Of a stretch of DNA of 64,000 nucleotides, positions 50,629 through 62,050 are shown piece by piece. A model generated the notes under the pieces. The model was not told the DNA's origin. It worked only from the letters and a program-made list of their open reading frames with translations, and did not search any database. Location of the stretch: contig JBBMOA010000019.1 of NCBI GenBank assembly GCA_037954235.1, forward strand, positions 13,538,805-13,602,804. The letters are read 5' to 3'. Each line of letters starts with the position of its first letter. Position 1 is the first letter of the stretch. Origin of the DNA: Aulostomus chinensis (lineage: Eukaryota > Chordata > Actinopteri > Syngnathiformes > Aulostomidae). The translations under genes were made by a program, and so were the position numbers.

Positions 50629-51016
50629 TCCATCCATCCATTGTCTTCCGCTTATTCCTACATTAAGGGTCATGGGGGGGGGGGGGGGGGGGGCTGGAAC
50701 CTATCCTAGCGTCTATGGGCGAGAGGTTGGGTTCACCCTGGACAGGTCACAAGTCCATCTCAGGACCAGCACATAGAGACAGACAACCATTCACACTCAC
50801 AGTCACACCTACAGTCAATTTAGAGTATCAATCAGCCTCGTCCCCTCTTGATGTCTTTGGACTGTGGGAGGAAGCTGGAGTACCAGAGAGAACCCACACA
50901 GGAACAGGGAGAACATGGAGACTCACACAGAAAGATCCTGTGATGGAGCCGGGGCTCAAACCTGGAACCTTCTTGCTGTGAGGCAACAGTGCTGACCACT
51001 GCACCACCGTGCTGCC
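50629..51016 (-). mobile_element. tRNA-derived SINE copy (family 1), near full length
   Basis: Best-preserved copy, about 388 bp. On the minus strand the A box TGGTGCAGTGG lies at 51006-50996 and the B box GGTTTGAGCCC (one change from the GGTTCGANNCC consensus) at 50962-50952. The (CATC)n tail is at the left end. It is flanked by 13-bp direct repeats matching at 12 positions (TAAACCGGAAACA at 50616-50628 and TAAAACGGAAACA at 51017-51029). A G20 run sits inside it at 50674-50693, where the family normally has a few Gs. Confidence 0.9.
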
Positions 51017-51029
51017 TAAAACGGAAACA

Positions 51030-53216
51030 AAATACCAAAAAATTAAAAGTTCTCTCGTTCATGTGAATGGGAATCGGTAGGGTTTGTGAGTTTTGGCTGT
51101 GGGGGCTGCAAAGTTGAACCAGGGTTCAACCAGCTGTCGGAGAAACGCAACTTTAGCAATCATGCAAAGGCTGAAATACAGCAGGTATTACAGTTAATAA
51201 TCAATGTGATCAATTTGAACAGATATTCTTTGTTGTGGAAAATATGGTTTTATCACGTTACATCTCAAAGCACTCGTATTGGAAGGTTGCAGTTCAAAGG
51301 TTTTAAATATTTATCCTGAACAAAACAAATAGCAAGGCCTGATGCCTCTGAATGCAAAACAGCTGATAAGATGGATACAATTTAAAGTGGCAGACAATGA
51401 CACATACTTCAACTGTCCCTGACCCTCCGGCATGCAGTTTATTGTTACAGCCGCCTCGACGTTCGTCAGTTTAACTCAAAGCAGGGCCGAGCTTCGATTG
51501 CAACAATAAGGCTTTTCTTTGTTTTTGTTCTAGTAACAGCAAGTCCAGCCAGCCTTTCTCAATAAAGGTGCATTTGTATTGAGAGGTTACCATGTCAAGT
51601 ATTGATCCCACCGCCAATTCTCTCTGTTCCATCTGCCTACAGTGCCAGCAGATGATCCCTTGATCTGGTTCGGGATTCAACATTTTCCATGTCAAACACA
51701 AATGAGCATTTCCTCTCTTCCTCCTCGTCTGATCTCTGACTGGAAAAACATCACGGATGGCAACTTCTCTTCTGCATCACCTCATAAACATTTCATTTTT
51801 TTACCCCATATTGGTCCTTTGTATATTTCTTTTTTGTGAATTTGACATTATCCTCCTGTGCCAATAAACTGGCTATAATTCCAATTTGCAGGAATTGTCA
51901 CTAGAAATCAACTTGCTTGAATGCACCAGCTGCAATTAGATCATTATTCACCTGGGCTGTTCACCTTCTCCTTTTTATAGCCCCATTGTTAATTCCATTT
52001 CTAGCCATAATTTAGTTATTAGTGCCAGTCCTTGCTCAGCATTCACTGTCAACAATCAGAGCTGCTTCACTAAATGAAACCTCTGGCACGCAGTCATGTT
52101 AGTGTGATTCAGAGTCTTAATAAGGTGCTGGCTCCTCTTCTGATTTATTCAAAATACATCACAGTCGTATAATGATGATATCACTGACAATGAGGGTTGC
52201 TAAATATGCTGTAAAGAAAAGTACTCATAAACATATTAGGATTATTTTCTGTGCGGGCACGGGATACATTTGCAAAGGTTTGTATGTTATATACAGAATA
52301 TTAGCTTCGTTTTCTCCTTCTGGCAACCAAAGTGTTGGTTATTTCAACTCAAAGCAAACACAAAATTAAGGTAAAATTAGTGTTTACTCTCGCTTCCTCC
52401 TCAGCACATGAGGGAAATATTTTTGATGTTGTTTCAAAGTTTCTACAAGGAAAATTGTTGCCTTGGAGCCTTCTACAGTTAGCCAGCAAGAACAGCTGGA
52501 TTATAATTTTAGAAATGATGAAATGGTGTGGAATACATGATGCACAGGTCTCTCCAGAAGAGAGAATATTTTTGTGAACATAACCAAAAAAAAGAAAAAA
52601 AAAGAATTCCACTTACTCAAAAAATGTATTTAGCAAAACAAACGAGTATCAAATTGTTGTGGGAGATAGGGTTGAAGTTGCTGTGTGAACAATTTAAGTT
52701 AGAAATACTATCCAGAGGCACTCAGGGTTGGAAGTGGTGAATCACATTTGGCTGCATCATGATGGACCACAGGAACCAATGACCCTGAGGAAGGTACACA
52801 CAAGGTCAGGCGTTGGGATCACTCCCCTGACTGCCTGCAGTCTGCACCTAATTCTGTGTTAACACGGTGAGCTGGCTGGCAGACATTGTCCCCTTTTTTG
52901 CAATCAGGCTCACTGCTCATGTTGTTCTGTGTGGATGGCCAACAGAAACAAGTGTTGCCAAAGACCAAAAGTGACTTGGCCTGATGTTACATGTGATCCA
53001 GTATGTTCCATCATTTACAGTACATGTTCCTCCAGTAGATGCACAGATGTGCTTAGGTTTGCGAAAACCTCTTGAATGCCCGGAAGGCATTTCTTCATAT
53101 TTGGCACAAACCTTCACAGAGACAAAAGAACAAAGTAGAAACATTGTTGGTGAGAGGTCTAGCTAACTGTCACCTTAGATGAACACAATATCCGCCCCAT
53201 CCTTGCAATATCGGTA
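51030..53216. other. Non-coding DNA, no gene recognised
   Basis: Ordinary AT-rich sequence between two SINE copies. A short stretch at about 53070-53115 (GGAAGGCATTTCTTCATATT, TGGCACAAACCTTCAC) resembles a fragment of another teleost repeat, but it is too short to name with confidence. Confidence 0.55.
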
Positions 53217-53531
53217 TCCTTCGAGTCCCGGCTCCAGCACAGGATCTTTCTGTGTGAGTCTCCATGTTCTCCCTGTTCCTGTGTGGGTTCTCTCTGGTAC
53301 TCCAGCTTCCTCCCACAGTCCAAAGACATCAAGAGAGGACGAGGCTGATTGATTCTCTAAATTGACTGTAGGTGTGACTGTGAGTGTGAATGGTTGTCTG
53401 TCTCTATGTGTTGGTCCTGTGATGGACTGGTGACCTGTCCAGGGTGAACCCTGCCTCTCACCTGAAGACCCCCCCTGCCACCCTTAACAGGATAAGAGGT
53501 AGAAAATGGATGGATGGATGGATGGATGGAT
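53217..53531 (+). mobile_element. tRNA-derived SINE copy (family 1), 5'-truncated
   Basis: The only plus-strand copy of the family in the window. It begins at the B-box region (TTCGAGTCCCGGCTCC), so the A-box half is missing. It runs through the body (CTCCATGTTCTCCCTGTTCC, CTTCCTCCCACAGTCC) and ends in AGAAAATGG followed by a (TGGA)n tail to about 53531. The 5' truncation and the short-repeat tail fit incomplete reverse transcription. No convincing target-site duplication was found. Confidence 0.85.
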
Positions 53532-54193
53532 TGTGAGCCCGATACTAACCTCCTAAAAGGGCCTTTTGTCAGGTCTTTTTCTGGCCACCATCCATCTGTC
53601 TATCCACCAGGGTTGAGCCTTCCAGGAGCTTATTTCTTCAGATGTTATAGCCATCAGGGTCATTGTGGCACACCAACCTCTCAGCCACTATCAGGTCAAT
53701 ACTCAGAGGAAGGCTCTTATTATATTCACAGAATATTTTCAAGCTTACAAACTAAACATCCGACCAAGAAAACCACTCAGCTGCAGTTCATAATCGGCAC
53801 CTTCCTGTCATTCTGCGTCAGTTATGTCAAACAATGTCACGGTAAGTTTAAAACGAGCGCTTACATGGCACAGTACATAATATTCATACATACTGGAAAG
53901 TCATTTTTGACTCTTACTTGCATATAAAGAGCTAAAATGAGAATTATCTAACCTACTTTAGATATCCTCTATTCCTCAGGATTTTGTAATAATGCCATCA
54001 AAGTTTAAATTTTGTTAGATTGCTCAGTTGGACTGCTAAGCATGACAGATGAAATAAAAAGAAAGATAAAAGAAAGACAGGAAAAAAGAGAACTTCAGTC
54101 TTTAAGTGAAACACGCTCTCAGAATTAATGTTGACTGAGATTAGCCCTGATTTGTAGATGAATACATGTGCAAACATATCACAGATGCAGTAC

Positions 54194-54242
54194 TGTGTGA
54201 GTGCGTGTGTGTGAGTGCGTGTGTGTGTGCGCGCGCGAGCGT
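54194..54242. repeat. (TG)n/(CG)n alternating tract
   Basis: Interrupted TG repeats end in GCGCGCGCG (about 54229-54237), a likely Z-DNA-forming tract. Confidence 0.93.
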
Positions 54243-54431
54243 GGCTGACACCCTCTCATGGTTAGCCAGTAACAAAATGATGCAAAGCTTTTAGGAGAGG
54301 AGGGACTCTGTTGCTGTTTACTGATGAAGAAATGCTGATTGAGACACTTGATTTATTCATGCTAGACAGCCAGGAGGATGTTGGAATGAAGAACTCCTTC
54401 CACACTAACAGCCCCTTAAGGACGATGCTCA

Positions 54432-54476
54432 ACACACACATGCACACACACGCACGCACGCACGCACACACACACA
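54432..54476. repeat. (CA)n/(CACG)n microsatellite
   Basis: CA repeats with four CACG/GCAC-type units, inverted relative to the TG tract 190 bases to the left. Confidence 0.93.
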
Positions 54477-57400
54477 AATTGTTGATGCTGACAATTAAAC
54501 AGAGTGCTTTGATTTAGTGATTATGGATGTGCTGCAGTCTTTACCACGTGGACATTTTGACTTGAACACTCCCGCCATTTAGCAATTTTCTGAGAGGCAA
54601 ATGACCTGAGAGCTGTATTCCATAAACATTAAGGAGAACACATGCAAATGGTTTCATGATAATTATAGTATATTAATACACACAAGAGTTTCACAATGTT
54701 AAATTTTGAATGTTGTAGTAACGTGAGATCGTGGGATTTCTTTTTTTCACTGCTTCAGGTTTTTCTGACTTTGGTAAATTTCTGGAATCTTTTTGGGGTT
54801 TTTTTTGCGTAACAGTGAGTATCTTTCCCCCAAAAATTGTACAAACAACGCCACACAATAAATAATCTGAAAAATCCTCAAATTAGCACAAAATATCTCA
54901 CAATAATGAATATTTACGTCAATTAATATGCCATCGTAAATAGAAGTACAAGCCCTTGTGTCAAAGTATTTGACCGTTATTTCCAAAGTAGCAGTATATC
55001 AAGCAGTTTCTGATGGAATCTGTGGCAATGGTTTTAATGATAGTGATTAAAAATACACAAGGTTTCATTTTTTTCCTGTTTGACACATGTAAGTTTTACA
55101 GTATAAGGTACAAAAATTCAACAAAAACCACTATAATCCATTTTGATCAATGTGACATCAGCTGTTGCCAGGGTAGAGTGCGCCAAAGCATTTGCAGTTT
55201 TTTAATAGGACAGACAAATAAATGACTTTCATGAGTGCACGAGTGATTGGATGATGTGATGGTTGGGTGAACTTCAGTTCTCATCAGCCACATGACTAAA
55301 TGATTTGGTTCAAACCTGAGTCCCAAAGCGAGAGAGAGAGAGAGAGAAGCTGATCCATAGCCAACAACGTTTCCAGCTAGAGATGCGCAAAGTAGCGTTC
55401 ATCGGGGGGAATTTTGTCCAAAGTGTATCCAGAGTGTGTCGCGGTAACATCGGTGAAGCCGATGACAATAAACACTGATAGCATAGCACCATCCACCAGG
55501 CAGAGGGAGCACTAAAGCCCCCCGTAGCTGCTGAGGCAGTCGTCCGTAAGATGTCTTCACATTCATCTCATCAGCACATTCAAACCTCACGACAGTAACC
55601 GCAGAAATTTGGAAGGGAAGAAATACAGTGTTTGAGAGTCAACCACATATTCGACACATTTCAAACACAACAACAACAAAAAAAACCTTTTGATACATTT
55701 TGTCTTGCACTTTGGTCTCACACCTCAGCATGGCCACAGACTAACTTATCCTGCTCCACCTGACATCTACAGTATGTTACAGTTAGTAAGAAGGTGAAAT
55801 CACCAGCTGTGAAGCAGCTTGAAGACAGTGGATTGAGAGACTTGATCAGAGCTCCGTGATCAGGAGGCAGCGCAAGCCAGACTAAAGTCAGTGGAGCCAA
55901 GGCCAGATAGACGAGGATAAAAGCTGCCAAATTTCTCTGAACCTCTGGGCTAAAGAGTAACATGACTTAATTCCATGAAGAAGGTACAGAACTAAAGATG
56001 GCTTCTGTGTCATAAGTCTATTTTTGGTTTTAGCCGGATTCTTAAATATACCTTGATGCCAACTACTTGCTTTCTTTTCTCCTCTTATGTTTGTACCTCT
56101 TCTCCAAACCATAGCACCGCTCACATTGGGAGGATCGTCATCCCCTCGTGTGAGCGTGAAGTTGGCATCATCCCACGTTAGATGGAGATAAATGTTAAAA
56201 GCCCTAATGTGCGCTAAAGCAAACTCCAAATAATCCCTTCAGACTGAGAGGACAGAGACAGTGGACTCCAGCACAGTTGCACTACAGTTGTAGCTTGATA
56301 AGGTTATTTAACTGGATGACAGTTGTTGTATGCATAGTGGAGAGGAGCAGATTTATTCCATGAGGTATGTTCACCTGTAGAACTCCAGGTGGCGATATAC
56401 CATTCTACAGCTTCTATGTGAAACACTTGAATCCTCCTGGCAATGCAGTGTTTAATTTTGTGCTCAACTCTTGCTGCCAGGAGCTCTCTGCAACCCAGAT
56501 TTGCACTCATCTCGTCGTAAACTGGACGCTGGTGGGCTGGTTGCTTGCAATGAAAGGCTGTTTTACTTGTGAGAATTGTTATATTTACACGGTTGCACAA
56601 ATTAAGTGTCATCAAACGTTACAGCCCTGACCCGCTGCAGGAAATACAGCATAGTACTGTAAGTCCACTTTAAAAGCGAGGAAAATGGAGCACAAGCTGA
56701 TCGCTGCCGTTTGTGGCTACTTCTTGACTTTGACAACTAATATTGAACATTAAAATGGAGATTTTTGGGATGATTTACCCACCTGCTCTGCTGATGTGGG
56801 ACAGAATACCCTAGGCACTGTGTCATGCTAAATTGCTATGCTAACAGATTACCTCACCATTTGCCCATCCTTGTGTGAGCCAGCAGTGGGTGCTGCTGGT
56901 CCCACTGAGGTGAGGTTTGTATGCCTGTACTGGTTAAACACCTGCACGGACACCTGTGCTGGTGCTGGGACTGACAGCCAGGAGGCTGTGATGTCACTGC
57001 AGGGGTTAAACATCTGATCCATCGTCTGACAACAAATCCTCCCATATTTCTCAACTCCTGCACTGTGGCTCCCAATATATTTATACTTGTTTCTTCAGTT
57101 AGCTAAACAGAAGAGTCATTTTGCTTGTTGTAGACATCCGCATGAACTCCAAGCTACCCCGTCCATGAGGAAATGTATATTTGTTCCCTCAGTACCTCAT
57201 CAAAGATCACCAAACACCAAGAAAGATGAAGCATCTATTGAATGGCGATGACTCGTTTTCTCTTCAGCCAATTCAAGATGAGGCTGATGAACCCTGTAAG
57301 ATGATGAGTGGTGGAAGCGTCGGCATCACATCTATTATTCAGAAAAGCATGTGTGAGCAGCTGTTTCCAGGCTCATTAGTCGGCGATCACACCAAGACTG

Positions 57401-58743
57401 ATGATGCGATGATTGATGTGATCTCATCCTTACATGCTTTCAGTGGGGATCAAAGCAGTTTGCATTAGCCAGAGGGGATGTAACAAGACAGAGAAGTGAT
57501 GATTAAAAATACAGACAATTATATTTTATTTACAAGACGAAGCTGCTAAAAGACAAACTGAAGCAGTGGCTGCGGTCACTGCTGCTGGTGCTTGTATTCC
57601 TTTGAGTGCTGTGTGTAGGGATGTGAAGCCCAGCTACTTCACCCACCAACTGGTGATTCCCATAATGCTCCGCCTTGTCACTCACTGGGATCTAATTAAG
57701 GAAGTGGTATGGCGGGGTCACACAGTTCATTCTCAGACCACACAAATCACTTTTCTTTTTAGCTGCAGAATCATCACAGCAACTGCTCAGCAAAAAGGAC
57801 AGATTCCCCTGGCTATATTGTGTGTGTTTGTGTGTACGTATGTGCGGGCATGCACGCGTGTGCGCATTTTCGTTCAGTTTTATCGTGTGTTTCTGTTGAG
57901 TGCTCCCCCGTACGTCTGCATTCACAGAGCATGGCGCCTCAGTTTGTTCTTGTTGGTGCACATTTGGGCATGTTAGTGGGCTTCGTTCTGCTCCGTTGCA
58001 CACAGCCGGGCCCATTAACTAGATTAATTTGGAAGAATGGATGAAGATGGAAGGGTCGGCAATGGATGACGGGGCAGCTGGGAGGTAAAGAATTAAATGA
58101 ATGAAAGAGAAGGACCGTAAGATAAAAGTGAAGGGAGGGAGACTTGATAGGCATTGTGGGAAGGTTGTGCGCAGCCTCGGCAAGTTGAAGAAGAAGGTCT
58201 GGGTCAATTGAAAAGTGTGAATGTTGATGGATCCTCTTTCATACTCCTTTCTTGTACATCCAGTAGACAAAGAGGTCACATGATTAGCATGTCATGTTCA
58301 TGATATCTGGGAGGAATAATGTTCTGAGCAGGTTTCTTACTGTTTCTCTAATGTACTATAATTAATAAATCACTGGCTTCTGCAGGAGCACTTGTGTTTA
58401 ATGGATCAGCGACATGGATGAATTGGATGAAGTCAGGTTGTATATTAGGCTCTCCTGCTATGTGTTTGTGTGGTCTCCTCTGCCTGCTTAGAAAATCTGA
58501 TCATGGCTACAGCAATCACGGATGTTGGAGGAAAACCTTGAGCCATAAAACATCTAGAAAGACACATCTGTAAATTTTCCTGTCCACCCAGCTGTTACAG
58601 CAAAGTCTGATCGTCTTTGTTGAGCAGGTTCAGTTCAGGGTTAATGAAAATGGAGGTATTTTATGGCTGCTGAGGTTGTTGCGTCTGCACCCAGTCGTTA
58701 TTCTGGAGATGGTTGGTTTGTTTCTGTTTGAGCTTAGAGCATC

Positions 58744-58744
<1 letters not shown>

Positions 58745-58814
<70 letters not shown>

Positions 58815-58834
58815 AAGAAAGAAAGAAAGAAAGA
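58745..58834. repeat. Compound (GT)n-(GA)n-(GAAA)n microsatellite
   Basis: Three arrays abut: GT to about 58791, GA to about 58813, and GAAA tetranucleotides to about 58834. Each appears to have grown from the edge of the previous one. Confidence 0.97.
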
Positions 58835-59798
58835 GGCTATAATAAATCACCCCTCTTGCCAATGTTTCAGAACAGATCTGTTCTGAAAAAAAATAATCAT
58901 GATTTAGAGGAGTGTTTGATTAGTGCTGACAATGTTAAATCACTCACTTTAGTCAGGGAGGTGTCTGTTTCTCACCTCTCTAGCTGTAGGCCATCAGCTG
59001 TGGTGGATATGTGAATGATGGTGTTGATGACATCTGCACAAACACACTGACAAGTGTCGAGAAACTCCAGCATATTGATGCATGACAGGTCATCAGTTAA
59101 GACGATCACCTTAAGGAGAGTGTTAGAGGAAGAGGAGGAAGAGGACAGCGGATGGTTAAAAGGCAAGGTTTCTTTATTTATTTTTGCCACAAAAAAAAAA
59201 ATCTATCAGCCTGTAGTGCCTGTTTCTCGCTTTGCGATGCCCACACGCTGTTACTGTTGAGTCTATATTGAACTTATCTCTGCCAGGCCAAATCCTGCCA
59301 AACTCAAGATGGAAAAGAAAAGGAATTTTTCTCTACATTTAAAAAAAATCTGTCCCAAAAGTAAATGGATTTTTGGCCCAAGCCACATCCTCTAAGTTCG
59401 GGAAAAATCAATCAGCCTCACAGTTTTTGCAAAACCCGGCTAACAGATTTTCAAAAGAAATAAATAGCAATTAATTTCCAAATACATTTAAAAGAAAGCA
59501 TATTAAAACCTTTAAATTTCTCTGCACTGCTCATCCCAAGTAATCCAAGTGTTCCGAAGTCTTGACATGCCAAATTGTTTTGAAAACATCATCGCCACGG
59601 TGGGATTGGTGAGGTTTGATAATTACAAGGAGTCAGCAAATTAGCAACAATGCTAAGCTCGTCAAAAGAAAGGGAAGAGAAATAAAAGATTAGGGATAAA
59701 TACAAAAGTACACAAGTAAAAAGACATAATTGGTACACATTAAATATACAATACTATAATGTAAGCAGAATTGCCTTGGATCTGCATTCTTCTACTAG

Positions 59799-59813
59799 CC
59801 AGCAGGGGGCGAC
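59799..59813 (+). promoter_or_regulatory. CTCF-like binding motif
   Basis: CCAGCAGGGGGCGAC agrees with the well-known CTCF core (CCASYAGRKGGCRS) at nearly all positions. If bound, it would be about 23.8 kb upstream of the mmp17 start codon. Whether it is occupied is unknown. Similar motifs are often carried by repeats. Confidence 0.5.
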
Positions 59814-60130
59814 TATGGTCACACAGTGTAATGATGTCCTTGAGAAAAGAACCCAACTTCTAACTTGATTGACATTGTCCTCATGAGTTTGTGATGTTAA
59901 CCACAAATTTCAAGTACTCCATACGGTACAATTATTACATTGTGCATGAGGGTTCCATCCAAAGCAAATAAAGAAGCTCAGAATAAGGACTTGGCTAAAC
60001 CTTCTGTGGTTGCTATTCATGAGTTGCAGAAATTCAATATTGAAATCGCCTTTACCCTGACCTCTAGACTCCAAAATGGAGTCCACTCTTGCTCCACTTT
60101 ATAAAACGTCAATGACTGCTTCCTAATTCC
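59799..60130 (+). repeat. Repeat-like segment beginning with a CTCF-type motif
   Basis: It starts CCAGCAGGGGGCGAC and continues with ATTGACATTGTCCTCATGAG, CTCCAAAATGGAGTCC and similar stretches. The combination resembles a common teleost repeat beginning GCCAGCAGGGGGCGACT that I recall but cannot check here. Boundaries are approximate. Confidence 0.4.
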
Positions 60131-60526
60131 TGACTGCAAACAGTGTTTCAGAGAAGAAAAAAGAGATTTCAATAAATTCAATGCTCGAGAATTTCACAGC
60201 TTTTAATGTGCCTTTAAAATCAGTTGTGAACAAGTAGCTTGTGTATTAAGTTAAGATCAAAAGAATGGGCATGTGTCCTTGGTGTGGTTTGGGTGTAGTG
60301 TAACGTTAGCTCTGTACTTCTTGTACGTGAACTAACCCATCAAAAGCCATAAAAGTGGTGTTCTTTGGGAAGAACTTCATATGTGTAAGTGTCCAGTCTA
60401 TGGCACTTAAGATGGAACAATTTTTCCATATACCTTTTTAATTAACTACCAATTAAATCCTTGAAAACACAGAGGGGGTCAGTGTCATGGTGCTGTTATA
60501 GCACAGAGACAACATTGTAATGTACG

Positions 60527-60584
60527 CAACACCAACGGCAACGCCAATGCCAATGCCAACGCCAACGCCAACGCCAACGCCAAC
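60527..60584. repeat. (CCAACG)n hexanucleotide repeat
   Basis: Nine or ten six-base units, CCAACG with two CCAATG variants that look like CpG-to-TpG decay. It starts a CpG-rich patch running to about 60750. Confidence 0.92.
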
Positions 60585-61282
60585 ATTTAACTTGACTACG
60601 TCCATATTGTCGTTTGTTTACCTCTCAGTGTTCCGGTGCACGTTTATGTGGAATGATGACGTTGTCAGCGCGATGACGTACGAGAGAGAAAAACAGGCAC
60701 GCAGCCCTCACAGCAGGAGTTTAGACCCGGGTCTTCTGGAAGCTTGAATGCGCCTTAATGCCGAACAAACACGGGTCCAAAACCCCCCATTGACACATGT
60801 TTTTCAGTGTGAAAAGGGTATTATTCAGGTCAGAATTTGTCAGTTGCCAGATCTGTTTTTGTCAAAGTTATACTGTTACCACTGAGGGAAACCCAGCAGG
60901 CCATCATGCCTGCCACTCAACATGAAGCTCAGACAGGTTACGACCTCACTCTGTGGTGATTGCGGAGGGACTGACATGTAGAAAGAGCAGCCAGGAGACC
61001 GCTGCTACTCAGACAAAGAGGGGTGAACAATGAGGAGGCAATGTTATGAAGGCAGAGATTTAAAGAGACATGGCTGGTGTCTCACTGATGTCCTCTGGCA
61101 GCAAAGAGAAAGGAAGTGGAATCCTACAAGCTTATTGAATAAGAGCCCCTCAAACTGACACTGTCTTCTCTAAGTTAAACAAAGGTGTGCATTTTTTTTT
61201 TTAAATAGTCAAAAAGTAATGTTTGCAAAAACTTTAATGTCAGGTAGATTTTTACTGTTCTTCATGCAAATAAAGCAAGTTC
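60585..61282. other. CpG-rich patch, then ordinary non-coding DNA
   Basis: From 60585 to about 60770 CpG remains frequent, with two TGACGT (CRE half-site) motifs at about 60656 and 60674 and a GACCCGGGTC palindrome at about 60725. After that the sequence is ordinary. No exon was recognised. Confidence 0.5.
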
Positions 61283-61294
61283 CCTTGAGGGGGT

Positions 61295-61666
61295 CCATCC
61301 ATCCATCCATTGTCTTCTGCTTATTCCTACTAAGGGTCGTGGGGGGGGGGGGGTGGAGCCTATCCCAGTGTATACGGGTGAGAGGCGGGTTTCACCCTGG
61401 ACAGGTCACAAGTCCATCCCAGGACCAACACATAGAGACGAACAACCATTCACACTCACAGTCACACCTACAGTCAATTTAGAGTATCAATCAGCCTCGT
61501 CCTCTCTTGATGTCTTTGGACTGTGGGAGGAAGCTGGAGTACCAGAGAGAACCCACACAGGAACAGGGAGAACATGGAGACTCACACAGAAAGATCCTGT
61601 GATGGAGCCGGGGCTCAAACCCATAACCTTCTTGCTGTGAGGCGACAGTTCTGACCACTGCACCAT
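61295..61666 (-). mobile_element. tRNA-derived SINE copy (family 1), slightly 5'-truncated
   Basis: About 372-bp copy, very similar to the one at 50629-51016. The tRNA-like head stops at GATGGTGCAGTGG on the minus strand, a little short of the full head. It is flanked by 12-bp direct repeats matching at 11 positions (CCTTGAGGGGGT at 61283-61294 and CCTTTAGGGGGT at 61667-61678). A G13 run occupies the same internal position (61341-61353) as the G20 run in the 50.6-kb copy. Confidence 0.88.
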
Positions 61667-62050
61667 CCTTTAGGGGGTAATAAAGTCGAATCAAACCCAC
61701 TTGTTATGTGCTCTAATCCGTCATGGCAGGATGTTGAGTAGAGGTGTGCAGAGCGCAAATTTGTCTGAAGAAAAGAGTCAAATTCTCTGCAAGGTAGCAC
61801 CAAATATATCCCATTCAGAGACGTCTGACTGAAATACAACACAGATCCAAGAGCCTCGGGCCTGGTGGCCCATCATCAGGCATTCATCATCACTCATTAG
61901 AGATCTTACAGTGGAGCTGTTTGCATTTCTCATGGCACAGATACTCAGGGGCCTCTGCTTAGACTGCTTCGTCTGGGTTTTTGGGGGATGGATGTGAAGG
62001 AGTTGATATTTTAATTCATGGACCTCAAAGAAGCAGGAGTCTTTGTCAGT

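Larger units (their letters stand above)
53532..59798. other. Non-coding DNA, no gene recognised
   Basis: No recognisable exon on either strand. It contains the microsatellites at 54.19, 54.43 and 58.75 kb. Open stretches at 57.2-57.5 and 57.6-58.0 kb have no similarity to any family I recognise and look like chance. Confidence 0.55.

Noticed and set aside
50715..51062. Open frames on both strands with conserved-looking peptides that recur at 19.6, 50.8, 53.3 and 61.4 kb
   Set aside because: The repeated peptides come from the SINE sequence itself and are not a protein family.
57181..57976. Two plus-strand open frames of 95 and 136 codons
   Set aside because: No recognisable motif, and the second runs through a TG-rich simple repeat. 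Judged non-coding.
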